64,000 nt of DNA from Marinospirillum alkalitolerans (GTDB lineage: Bacteria; Pseudomonadota; Gammaproteobacteria; Pseudomonadales; Halomonadaceae): contig NZ_JBANFI010000005.1 of NCBI RefSeq assembly GCF_045055655.1, positions 124,001-188,000 on the forward strand, written 5' to 3'. The notes under the pieces were generated by a model. It was given only the letters and a program-made list of their open reading frames with translations, made no database searches and was not told the DNA's origin. Positions 42,097 through 49,824 of this stretch are shown here, in pieces (the stretch's first letter is position 1; each line of letters begins with the position of its first letter). The position numbers were made by a program, and so were the translations under genes.

Positions 42097-43308
42097 ATGA
42101 AAACAATCAAAACTGCCCTTGCTGCTTCCCTCATTGGCCTGCTCGGTGTCAACGCGGCCCAGGCTCAAGTTTCTAATAATGAAGTCCGTATTGGCTACCT
42201 GGCTGATATGTCGGGGATCTACCGTGATCTGGCTGGCCCCAATGGCCTTGAAGCCCTGCGTATGGCGGTGGAAGATTTTGGTGGCCGAGTGAACGGCCAG
42301 CCGATTCGGATTCTCAGTGCCGATGATCGCAATAGCCCTGATGTGGCTTCAAGCACAGTGCGTCAATGGATCGAGCGCGATAATGTGGATATGGTGCAAG
42401 GTCTGGTGGCTTCTTCCGTGACCATTGCCGCCACGCGCGTGATGAACGGCACCAATACACTGGGGCTGGTCAATGGCTCGGCAGCCTCCAGTATTACCAA
42501 TGAACACTGCACGCCCAATCATATTCACTGGGCCTATGATACCTACCCCTTGGCGCATGGCACTGCCGCCGCGATTTTGGCTGAAGGGGGGCAAAACTGG
42601 TTTATCCTGACCGCTGACTATGCCTTTGGACACGCCTTAGAAAACGATGTGCGCGCCGTGGTAGAAAGCCAGGGTGGGCGTGTCGTCAATACCGTCCGTC
42701 ATCCCTTAGCGACCAATGATTTCTCCTCTTATATTCTCCAAGCGCAAGCCTCCGGTGCGCAGGTGGTCGGTCTGGCCAATGCGGGTTCAGATACAGTGAA
42801 TTCGATTATCACCGCCGGTGAGTTTGGTTTGACCCATTCAGGCCAGACGGTTGCTGCCTTGTTGCTCTTCTTAAATGATGTGCACGCTTTGGGTGTGGAA
42901 ACCGCGCAAGGAACGCAGCTGGTCACCGGCTGGTATTGGGATATGAATCCTGAAGCACGCGCTTGGGCAGATCGCTTTTATGCTCGCACCAATGCACGGC
43001 CCTCGATGGTTCAGGCAGGGATTTATTCAAGCACCATGCATTATCTGCGCGGCGTAGAAGCCACCGGCAGTGATCGTGCTGCAGATGTGCGTGCTTGGAT
43101 GGCAGCGAATCCAATCAATGACATGTTCGCGCAAGGCGGCTATGTGCGTGAAGATGGCCGTATGGTGCATGACATGTACTTGGCTCGCGTCAAAACTCCG
43201 GCTGAATCCACCGGCCCTTGGGATCTGTATGAGATCGTCCGCACCATTCCTGGCGATGAAGCCTATCGTCCCCTCGCTGAGAGTGTCTGTTCACTGGTGA
43301 ACCGCTAA
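42097..43308 (+). CDS. ABC transporter periplasmic binding protein (Liv family)
   Basis: 403 residues. The signal peptide ends at AQA, about residue 23. The mature part is a type I periplasmic binding fold: VRIGYLADMSGIYRDLAGPNGLEALRMAVEDFGG, VDMVQGLVASSVTIAATRVM, WFILTADYAFGHALENDVRAVVE and a C-terminal part with SMVQAGIYSSTMHYLRGVEA. The MSGxYxDxAGPNG opening resembles binding proteins for carboxylic or aromatic acids more than LivJ/LivK, so a branched acid ligand is possible. A 123-base gap with an A-rich motif separates it from livF, allowing it to be expressed at a higher level than the ATPases. Confidence 0.88.
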   Translation: MKTIKTALAASLIGLLGVNAAQAQVSNNEVRIGYLADMSGIYRDLAGPNGLEALRMAVEDFGGRVNGQPIRILSADDRNSPDVASSTVRQWIERDNVDMVQGLVASSVTIAATRVMNGTNTLGLVNGSAASSITNEHCTPNHIHWAYDTYPLAHGTAAAILAEGGQNWFILTADYAFGHALENDVRAVVESQGGRVVNTVRHPLATNDFSSYILQAQASGAQVVGLANAGSDTVNSIITAGEFGLTHSGQTVAALLLFLNDVHALGVETAQGTQLVTGWYWDMNPEARAWADRFYARTNARPSMVQAGIYSSTMHYLRGVEATGSDRAADVRAWMAANPINDMFAQGGYVREDGRMVHDMYLARVKTPAESTGPWDLYEIVRTIPGDEAYRPLAESVCSLVNR

Positions 43309-43347
43309 GCGGGCTCTTCTGCTGCTGCGAAAAAGGATGATATCAAG

Positions 43348-44235
43348 ATGACAATGATATTTGGCGTTCCAGCTGCTGCCTTCTATGGGCAGCTGCTTCT
43401 TGGCCTGATCAATGGTGCTTTTTATGCCCTGCTGAGCTTGGGGCTGGCGATCATCTTTGGCCTCCTCAAGATTATTAACTTTGCCCACGGAGCCCAGTAT
43501 ATGCTGGGCGCTTTTGCCGCTTGGCTGCTGCTGAATCTGCTCGGCGTGAACTACTGGATGGCCCTGTTCCTTGCCCCGCTGTTGGTGGGGATCTCGGGCA
43601 TGTTGATCGAGCGTTTTCTGCTGCGTCGTATTGCCCATATTGATCATATCTATGGTCTGCTGCTGACCTTTGGTCTGGCACTGATGATTCAGGGGATTTT
43701 TACTAACTGGTTTGGAGTATCGGGTAATCGCTATCCGGTGCCTGAAGCCTTGCGTGGCGGGGTGAATCTGGGCTTTATGTTCTTGCCCTACTATCGCGCT
43801 TGGGTGGTTGGTATTGCGTTGGTGGTGTGCTTTTTTGTCTGGTTTATGATCGAAAAAACCAAGCTAGGGGGCTATCTGCGAGCCGGTACTGAAAATCCAG
43901 CGCTGATGCAGGCCTTTGGGATTAATGTGCCGTTACTGATTACGCTGACCTATGGCTTTGGTGTGGCGCTGGCGGCCTTTGCCGGCGTGTTGGCGGCCCC
44001 GATCTATTCCGTCGCTCCGGCGATGGGCGCGAATCTGCTGATCGTGGTGTTTGCTGTCGTGGTGATCGGTGGCATGGGCTCGATTGTGGGCGCGATTTTG
44101 ACCGGCCTTGCTATGGGGGTGATTGAAGGTCTCACTAAGGTGTATTACCCAGAAGCCTCGAATACGGTCATCTTTTTGGTGATGATTCTAGTGCTGCTGC
44201 TTCGCCCAGCTGGGCTTTTTGGGAAGGAGGCTTAA
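43348..44235 (+). CDS. livH: Liv-type ABC transporter permease (LivH-like)
   Basis: 295 residues with about eight membrane helices. It has the LivH hallmarks: LINGAFYALLSLGLAIIFGLLKIINFAHGAQYMLGAF-type N-terminal helices, GLLLTFGLALMIQGI, RAGTENPALMQAFGIN in the cytoplasmic coupling loop, VVFAVVVIGGMGSIVGAILTGLAMGVIEG and a final RPAGLFGKEA. It forms the channel with LivM. Only 2 bases lie between the genes. Confidence 0.93.
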   Translation: MTMIFGVPAAAFYGQLLLGLINGAFYALLSLGLAIIFGLLKIINFAHGAQYMLGAFAAWLLLNLLGVNYWMALFLAPLLVGISGMLIERFLLRRIAHIDHIYGLLLTFGLALMIQGIFTNWFGVSGNRYPVPEALRGGVNLGFMFLPYYRAWVVGIALVVCFFVWFMIEKTKLGGYLRAGTENPALMQAFGINVPLLITLTYGFGVALAAFAGVLAAPIYSVAPAMGANLLIVVFAVVVIGGMGSIVGAILTGLAMGVIEGLTKVYYPEASNTVIFLVMILVLLLRPAGLFGKEA

Positions 44236-44237
44236 CC

Positions 44238-45212
44238 ATGCATCAACCTGCCGAGACACTCAAGGCTGTGGCCGCGCAGCAGCAAAAAAGACGCTGGATG
44301 CTCTACGGTTTTTTACTGCTGCTCGCGCTCGTGGCCCCTTGGGTCACCTATCCGGTTTTTCTGATGAAAATCCTCTGCTTTGCTCTTTTTGCCTGCGCTT
44401 TTAATCTGCTGTTGGGCTATGCCGGTTTGCTGTCTTTTGGACATGCCGCTTTTTTGGCGACTGGAGGCTACTACACGGGGTATCTGCTCAGTCAGCATTC
44501 GGTGACGCCCGAGGTTGGCATTCTGGTGGGCACACTGGCAGCGACGGTGCTGGGCGTGCTCTTTGGTGTGCTGTCGATACGGCGTCAAGGCATCTACTTT
44601 GCGATGATTACGCTGGCGCTGGCGCAAATGGTGTTCTTCTTCTATCTGCAAGCCGATTTTACTGGAGGCGAGGATGGGCTGCATGGTGTACCTCGCGGGC
44701 AGCTGTTTGGTCTGATCGATCTCTCCAATAATTTGGCGATGTACTATTTTGTGCTGGCGGTCTTCCTATTCGGCTTTATGGTGATTCAGCGCACGATTCA
44801 CTCGCCCTTTGGGCAGGTGTTGAAGGCGATTCGTGAGAATGAAGCCCGCGCGACCTCGCTTGGCTATAACACCGATGCTTACAAGCTGGTGGCTTTTGTG
44901 CTCTCTGCGGCCTTAGCTGGTTTGGCTGGTGCGACCAAAACGGTGGTTTTTCAGCTGGCTTCGTTAACCGATGCACATTGGCATATGTCAGGCGAGGTGG
45001 TGTTGATGACGCTGGTCGGTGGTGTCGGCACCCTGTTCGGCCCCTTGGTGGGTGCCGCTTTTGTGGTCGGCATAGAGCACCAGCTGGCACAAAGTGCATT
45101 GGGGGATTGGGTCAATGTGATCCTGGGGGCCATCTTTGTCATCTGTGTGCTGGTGTTTCGGGCCGGTATTGTTGGCGAGATCACCAAGTTTATTGAAAAG
45201 AACTTTCGTTAG
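44238..45212 (+). CDS. livM: Liv-type ABC transporter permease (LivM-like)
   Basis: 324 residues, about ten membrane helices. Typical LivM segments: FALFACAFNLLLGYAGLLSFGHAAFLATGGY, IRRQGIYFAMITLALAQMVFFF, the coupling loop LKAIRENEARATSLGYNT and VLMTLVGGVGTLFGPLVGAAFVVGIEH. It is the second membrane subunit and last gene of the importer operon. The last base of its TAG stop is the first base of a short dispersed repeat (45212-45295), and a terminator follows at 45358. Confidence 0.93.
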   Translation: MHQPAETLKAVAAQQQKRRWMLYGFLLLLALVAPWVTYPVFLMKILCFALFACAFNLLLGYAGLLSFGHAAFLATGGYYTGYLLSQHSVTPEVGILVGTLAATVLGVLFGVLSIRRQGIYFAMITLALAQMVFFFYLQADFTGGEDGLHGVPRGQLFGLIDLSNNLAMYYFVLAVFLFGFMVIQRTIHSPFGQVLKAIRENEARATSLGYNTDAYKLVAFVLSAALAGLAGATKTVVFQLASLTDAHWHMSGEVVLMTLVGGVGTLFGPLVGAAFVVGIEHQLAQSALGDWVNVILGAIFVICVLVFRAGIVGEITKFIEKNFR

Positions 45213-45295
45213 GAAGCCGCTGGTTCACGACTGCGCTGGGTCATGCTGCGTTGAAGCTGGCCTGACCTACGCTCATCACGTTGATCAGAGGCTCC
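45212..45295 (+). repeat. Short copy of the dispersed repeat at the livM stop
   Basis: 84 bases, from GGAAGCCGCTGGTTCACG to GTTGATCAGAGGCTCC. It shares TGGGTCATGCTGCGTTGAA with the 2181-2373 element but lacks the centre. The left end starts on the last base of the livM stop codon. Confidence 0.75.
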
Positions 45296-45534
45296 TTAGA
45301 AAACCTGAGTAGCCAAGACCGAAGCGCTTGGAAGACTCGCAGCGGATCGTCAGGATAAGCCAGGGGCGTGCCTCTGGCTCATTTTTTGCTGAAAAACGGC
45401 TTTTTTATGCAGAAATATGGATTTTTGGTTGCCATTCAGCCTTTGAGTGGTAAAAATGCTTTCCGCTTAATCTTTACCCTAGTGGTTTATCCTGCTGGAT
45501 AAGCTCAACAATAAAGCAGACGCTAGAGGTTATT
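45213..45534. other. Intergenic region between livM and brnQ
   Basis: 322 bases with no gene. It holds the short repeat, then the terminator of the ABC operon, then about 150 bases of AT-rich DNA that must contain the brnQ promoter. AACAATAAAG at 45508-45517 is a weak A-rich leader motif upstream of brnQ. No LiuR-like palindrome is present here. Confidence 0.6.
45358..45387 (+). terminator. Rho-independent terminator of the ABC importer operon
   Basis: AGCCAGGGGC and GCCTCTGGCT (45358-45367, 45370-45379; one mismatch) followed by CATTTTTT. Confidence 0.8.
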
Positions 45535-46836
45535 TTGAATTCAACACTCAAACCCTTCGATCTCATCAGCTTAGGCTTTATGACCTTTGCTTTCTTTTTA
45601 GGTGCTGGGAATATTATCTTCCCAACCATGGCTGGGATGCTGGCCGGTGAGGCCATGTGGCCTGCGATGCTTGGTTTCTTGCTGACGGCTGTCGGCCTGC
45701 CGCTGTTGGGCTTGTTTGCCGTAGCACGCGCCGGTGGTGGTGTCGCAAAGATGACCCAGCTTTTGCATCCAGGCATCGGTATTGCTATCTCGGTGGTGAT
45801 TTTTATCATTATCGGCCCACTGATTGCTGCGCCGCGTACTGGCTTGGTGGCCTATGAGTTGAGCCTGCGCGCTTACAGTGAAACACCTGTGCTGAGCCAG
45901 CTGAGCTACTCACTGCTTTTCTTTGGCCTCGCGGCTTTATTGGCCCTCTATCCTGGCCGTTTGATGGATTCAATCGGTAAGATCCTGACGCCCCTGCTGA
46001 TTGTCCTGCTGCTGGTGCTGGCCGTTACGGTGATGCTGGCCAGTGGCCGAGAAACCCTGCCGACGGCGGAGCAGTATCTGGTCGCACCCTTGGCACAGGG
46101 GATTGTTGATGGTTACAACACTATGGATGCCTTGGCGTCGATTATGTTCGGCATGCTGATTATTGATCTGCTGGTCAAAAAAGGCATTACCGAGCCAAGT
46201 CAGCAGTATCGTTGTTTGGTCTGGGCGGCGCTGATTGCGGCGGCCGGTCTGGCGGTGGTGTATGTGTCTTTGTTCTTCCTTGGCGCTGGTTTTGGTGTGC
46301 CTGGTGCCGCTTCTGGTGGAGAGATTCTGACGCACTTTGTCGCCAGCCAATATGGTGATCTGGGTATGATCGTGCTGGGTGGGGTGATTACCCTGGCCTG
46401 TTTGACCACTGCGGTGGGTCTGCTGAGCGCCTGTTCTGACTACTTCTCGCAGCTGGTGCCGGTTTCCTATCGCCAGTTCGTGGTGATCAATGCTCTGTGC
46501 TGCTTGGCGGTGGCGAATCTGGATTTGAGTGTGCTGATCAGCTACAGCATTCCTGTGCTGGTGGCGGTCTATCCGATGGCCATCTCCTTGATGCTCTACA
46601 GCCTCAGCCGCCAGTGGTTAGGCTTGCCGCGTGAGGCATTGCTGAGCATTTTAGTGGTGTCGGTCTTCTTTGGTGCCGTTGAGGGCTTCAAGGTGCTGGG
46701 CTTCAGTCTGGCCTGGCTGGCGTGGATGCCTGGGTTTAGCGTGGGCTTGGCTTGGGCGCTGCCTTGCTTGTTGGTGTTGCTCGCCTTCTTTGTGTTGGGG
46801 CGTGTGCAGGAGCGTCAGGCTTCGGCATCAGCCTGA
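45535..46836 (+). CDS. brnQ: Branched-chain amino acid transporter BrnQ (LIVCS family)
   Basis: 433 residues. The TTG at 45535 is the likely start: AGAGG lies six bases before it, and MNSTLKPFDLISLGFMTFAFFLGAGNIIFP gives the usual N-terminus. About twelve membrane helices follow, with FGMLIIDLLVKKG, GVITLACLTTAVGLLSACSDYF and LISYSIPVLVAVYP characteristic of BrnQ. It imports leucine, isoleucine and valine with sodium or protons. Its place between the BCAA-linked ABC operon and the leucine degradation operon fits. It ends before a terminator shared with the convergent aacS. Confidence 0.94.
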   Translation: MNSTLKPFDLISLGFMTFAFFLGAGNIIFPTMAGMLAGEAMWPAMLGFLLTAVGLPLLGLFAVARAGGGVAKMTQLLHPGIGIAISVVIFIIIGPLIAAPRTGLVAYELSLRAYSETPVLSQLSYSLLFFGLAALLALYPGRLMDSIGKILTPLLIVLLLVLAVTVMLASGRETLPTAEQYLVAPLAQGIVDGYNTMDALASIMFGMLIIDLLVKKGITEPSQQYRCLVWAALIAAAGLAVVYVSLFFLGAGFGVPGAASGGEILTHFVASQYGDLGMIVLGGVITLACLTTAVGLLSACSDYFSQLVPVSYRQFVVINALCCLAVANLDLSVLISYSIPVLVAVYPMAISLMLYSLSRQWLGLPREALLSILVVSVFFGAVEGFKVLGFSLAWLAWMPGFSVGLAWALPCLLVLLAFFVLGRVQERQASASA

Positions 46837-46853
46837 TCTAGGGAGCCTCAATC

Positions 46854-46883
46854 AAAAACCCCAGAGAAATCTGGGGTTTTTTT
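46854..46883. terminator. Bidirectional terminator between brnQ and the liu operon
   Basis: AACCCCAGA/TCTGGGGTT stem (46857-46865, 46870-46878) with a GAAA loop, flanked by A5 on the left and T7 on the right. It serves both converging genes. Confidence 0.92.
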
Positions 46884-46930
46884 GATGCAGTGTACACAGG
46901 GGTGAAGGTGCTGGCAGAGAGCGGGCCTAA

Positions 46931-48907
46931 TTAGGCTTCTTGCAAGGCCGCTAATCCTGCAAAGAGTGCGAGAGCCTCAGGGTTGGCTAGCGCTTCTTGG
47001 TTTTTGACTGGACGCCCGTGCACCACTTCTCTGACGGCCAGCTCAACAATCTTGCCTGAGCGTGTCCGTGGGATATCGGCAACCTGCACAATTTTAGAGG
47101 GCACATGCCGTGGCGTGGCCTGTTGGCGGATCTGCTGGCGCAGGCGCTGTTCTAGCTCAGGTGTCAATTGCTGGCCTTGTTGCAAACGAACAAAGAGCAC
47201 CACCCGCACATCATCCTGCCATTGCTGGCCGATACACAGTGCTTCAGCGACCTCGGTAAAGGTTTCGACCTGACGATAGATCTCAGCCGTGCCAATACGC
47301 ACGCCGCCTGGATTCAGCACGGCATCGGAGCGGCCATAGATGATCAAGCCATCCTCTGCCGTCAGTTCGGCATAGTCTCCCTGTGCCCACACACCAGGAA
47401 AGCGCTCAAAATAGGCGGCCTGATACTTCTTGCCATCTTCATCCTGCCAAAAACCCAGCGGCATTGAAGGGAAGGGCTGAGTGCAGACCAGCTCACCTTT
47501 TTCGCCCACCACGGCTTGCCCTGCCTCATTCCAGACCTCAACCGCCATGCCAAGGCCACGGCACTGCAACTGCCCAGCATAAACAGGACGCAGCGGGCAG
47601 CCTAGCGCAAAGCAGGAGACGATATCGGTGCCACCGGAGATCGATGCCAGCAGCAGGTCGTCCTTGATCTCACGATAGACATAGGCAAAGGACTCAGGCG
47701 AGAGGGGCGAGCCAGTTGACAGCAGTGTACGCAAGGCAGGTAGTTGATGTGTCTGCTTGGGGCGCAGGCCGGCTTTTTCGCAGGCAGACAGATATTTGGC
47801 GCTGGTGCCAAAGACACTGATCTGCTCGCGCTCAGCCAGATCCCAGAGTGAGCGCGGCTCAGGTGCAAAGGGAGAGCCATCAAAGAGCACCAGCCTTGTG
47901 CCCAGCGCCAGTGCGGAGACCTGCCAGTTCCACATCATCCAACCGCAGGTGGTGTAGTAGAAGAAGACATCCTCGCGGGTCAGGCCCGTATGCAGGATCA
48001 GTTCTTTAAGATGCTGAAGCAGCGTGCCACCGGCGCTGTGGACGATACACTTCGGCACGCCGGTGGTACCCGAGGAAAAGAGGATATACAGCGGATGATC
48101 AAAGGGCAGCTGGGCAAAATCGATCTCGGTGGCTGGATGGGCCAACAGGGCTGACCAAGCGCGCAGCTGATAACTGGGCGTGCTTGACTGGGCTGGAAGC
48201 TGAGGTGCCTCATCCAGATAGGGCAGCAGCACCAGCTGCTCCAGTTCGGGCAGCCCTGCCGCAATCTGAGCAACCTGCTGTGTGGTTTCAATGCGCTTGC
48301 CTTGGTAGAGATAGCCATCAGTGGCAAAAAGCAGGCGTGGCTGGATCTGTCCAAAGCGATCCAGCACGCCTTGCACGCCAAAGTCAGGCGAGCAGGAAGA
48401 CCAGATGCCGCCCAGACTGGTGGTGGCCAGCATCGCAATCAGTGCGAAATGACTATTGGGCAGGTAGCCAGCGACCCGATCGCCGGGCTGAATCCCCAGA
48501 TCACGCAGACTGGCAGCCAGCTGCGCGACCTGTTGATACAGCTCGGCATAACTTAGCTCGATACGCTGGCCATCCTCACGACAGGCGATGATGGCTGGGC
48601 GCTGATCACGAAAACGCAGTAGGTTCTCGGCAAAATTCAATCTGGCCTCAGGAAACCAGCGGGCTTGCGAGAAGGGCGCACCGGCTGGTGCGGGTACCAG
48701 TACCTGATCGCCTTGCTGGCTGGCGATCACCTGCCCCAGTGACCAGATCTGCGACCAGAAGGCTTCAGGCTGAGTCAGGCTCCACTGGTGCAGATCTGCA
48801 TAGTCTTTGAGTGCCAGATCCCCTTGCTGATTGAGCTGCTGCATCCATTGTCCCATCGGTGTCTGCAACGGGGTAGCGGGTTGCCAGAGCGGAAGAGGTG
48901 TCGTCAT
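46931..48907 (-). CDS. Acetoacetyl-CoA synthetase
   Basis: 658 residues, the length of AacS. It opens with the ACS-type N-terminal domain (YADLHQWSLTQPEAFWSQIW) and carries P-loop FSSGTTGVPKCIVH, TTCGWMMWNWQVSALALG, ISGGTDIVSCF (in place of the usual YG-TE motif, as is typical for AacS), YGRSDAVLNPGGVRIGTAEIY and the catalytic Lys in TRSGKIVELAVREV. It activates acetoacetate released by HMG-CoA lyase, at the cost of ATP, so no succinyl-CoA transferase is needed. It is the last gene of the liu operon, 2 bases after liuE. The thiolase at 58481 would split its product. Confidence 0.93.
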   Translation of the reverse strand: MTTPLPLWQPATPLQTPMGQWMQQLNQQGDLALKDYADLHQWSLTQPEAFWSQIWSLGQVIASQQGDQVLVPAPAGAPFSQARWFPEARLNFAENLLRFRDQRPAIIACREDGQRIELSYAELYQQVAQLAASLRDLGIQPGDRVAGYLPNSHFALIAMLATTSLGGIWSSCSPDFGVQGVLDRFGQIQPRLLFATDGYLYQGKRIETTQQVAQIAAGLPELEQLVLLPYLDEAPQLPAQSSTPSYQLRAWSALLAHPATEIDFAQLPFDHPLYILFSSGTTGVPKCIVHSAGGTLLQHLKELILHTGLTREDVFFYYTTCGWMMWNWQVSALALGTRLVLFDGSPFAPEPRSLWDLAEREQISVFGTSAKYLSACEKAGLRPKQTHQLPALRTLLSTGSPLSPESFAYVYREIKDDLLLASISGGTDIVSCFALGCPLRPVYAGQLQCRGLGMAVEVWNEAGQAVVGEKGELVCTQPFPSMPLGFWQDEDGKKYQAAYFERFPGVWAQGDYAELTAEDGLIIYGRSDAVLNPGGVRIGTAEIYRQVETFTEVAEALCIGQQWQDDVRVVLFVRLQQGQQLTPELEQRLRQQIRQQATPRHVPSKIVQVADIPRTRSGKIVELAVREVVHGRPVKNQEALANPEALALFAGLAALQEA

Positions 48908-48909
48908 TC

Positions 48910-49824
48910 TCAGGCTCCTTGCGTGGTGTCGGTGGTCAGCGCCAGACCGACCTGTGATGCCAGTGGGCGCTGAAGTTGTGTACTGATCCAGCGGCCAGTG
49001 GCCGCCAGTTGCGCGAGATCAACGCCCGTGTGAATGCCAAGACCGTGGAGCAGATACACCACATCTTCAGTGGCGACATTGCCCGAAGCCCCCTTGGCAT
49101 AGGGGCAACCGCCGAGCCCCGCCACCGAGCTATCAATAATGCTCAACCCTTCTTCTAGCAGGGCATAGAGATTGGCCAGTGCCTGCCCATAGGTGTTATG
49201 AAAATGTGCGGCCAGATGGGTCAGCGGCACTTCGCGCTGTACGGCTTCCAGCATACGCTTGGCGGCGATGGGTGTGCCGCAGCCGAGGGTATCGCCAAGA
49301 GAGATTTCATAGCAGCCCAGCTGGTAAAGATCGCGGCTGACTGCAGCCACCTGCTCGGGGGCGATCTCGCCTTGATAGGGGCAGCCCAGCACCGTCGAGA
49401 CATAGCCGCGCACCTGGATACCTGCTTCTTGTGCTCTCTCGATCACTGGCACAAAGCGTTCGATGGATTCTGCAATCGAGCAGTTGATATTTTTTTGGGT
49501 AAAGCTTTCTGAGGCGGCGCTAAACACCGCCACCTCATCGACACCGGCCGCCAAAGCAGCTTCCAGGCCTTGAAGGTTGGGTGTCAGGGCGGCATAGGTG
49601 ACACCCTGCTGGCGTGAGAGGCCCGCCATGACTTGTGCGCCATCGGCCATTTGTGGCACCCAGCGCGGCGAGACAAAGCTCGCGGCTTCAATATGGCGTA
49701 AGCCAGCGCTGCTCAGCCGCGCGATCAGTTCGATTTTGGTGGCGGTATCAATCTGGCGCGCTTCGTTTTGCAAGCCATCACGCGGGCCGACTTCCACCAG
49801 ACGGACAGAGGCAGGCAGGCTCAT
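48910..49824 (-). CDS. liuE: Hydroxymethylglutaryl-CoA lyase
   Basis: 304 residues, starting in an ATGA overlap with liuD. The TIM-barrel lyase motifs are clear: VEVGPRDGLQNE with the metal and catalytic residues, EAASFVSPRWVPQMAD, ISLGDTLGCGTP, AAHFHNTYGQAL with metal-binding histidines, and the signature GLGGCPYAKGASGNVATEDV with the catalytic Cys. It splits HMG-CoA into acetyl-CoA and acetoacetate, the last step of leucine catabolism. Confidence 0.96.
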   Translation of the reverse strand: MSLPASVRLVEVGPRDGLQNEARQIDTATKIELIARLSSAGLRHIEAASFVSPRWVPQMADGAQVMAGLSRQQGVTYAALTPNLQGLEAALAAGVDEVAVFSAASESFTQKNINCSIAESIERFVPVIERAQEAGIQVRGYVSTVLGCPYQGEIAPEQVAAVSRDLYQLGCYEISLGDTLGCGTPIAAKRMLEAVQREVPLTHLAAHFHNTYGQALANLYALLEEGLSIIDSSVAGLGGCPYAKGASGNVATEDVVYLLHGLGIHTGVDLAQLAATGRWISTQLQRPLASQVGLALTTDTTQGA

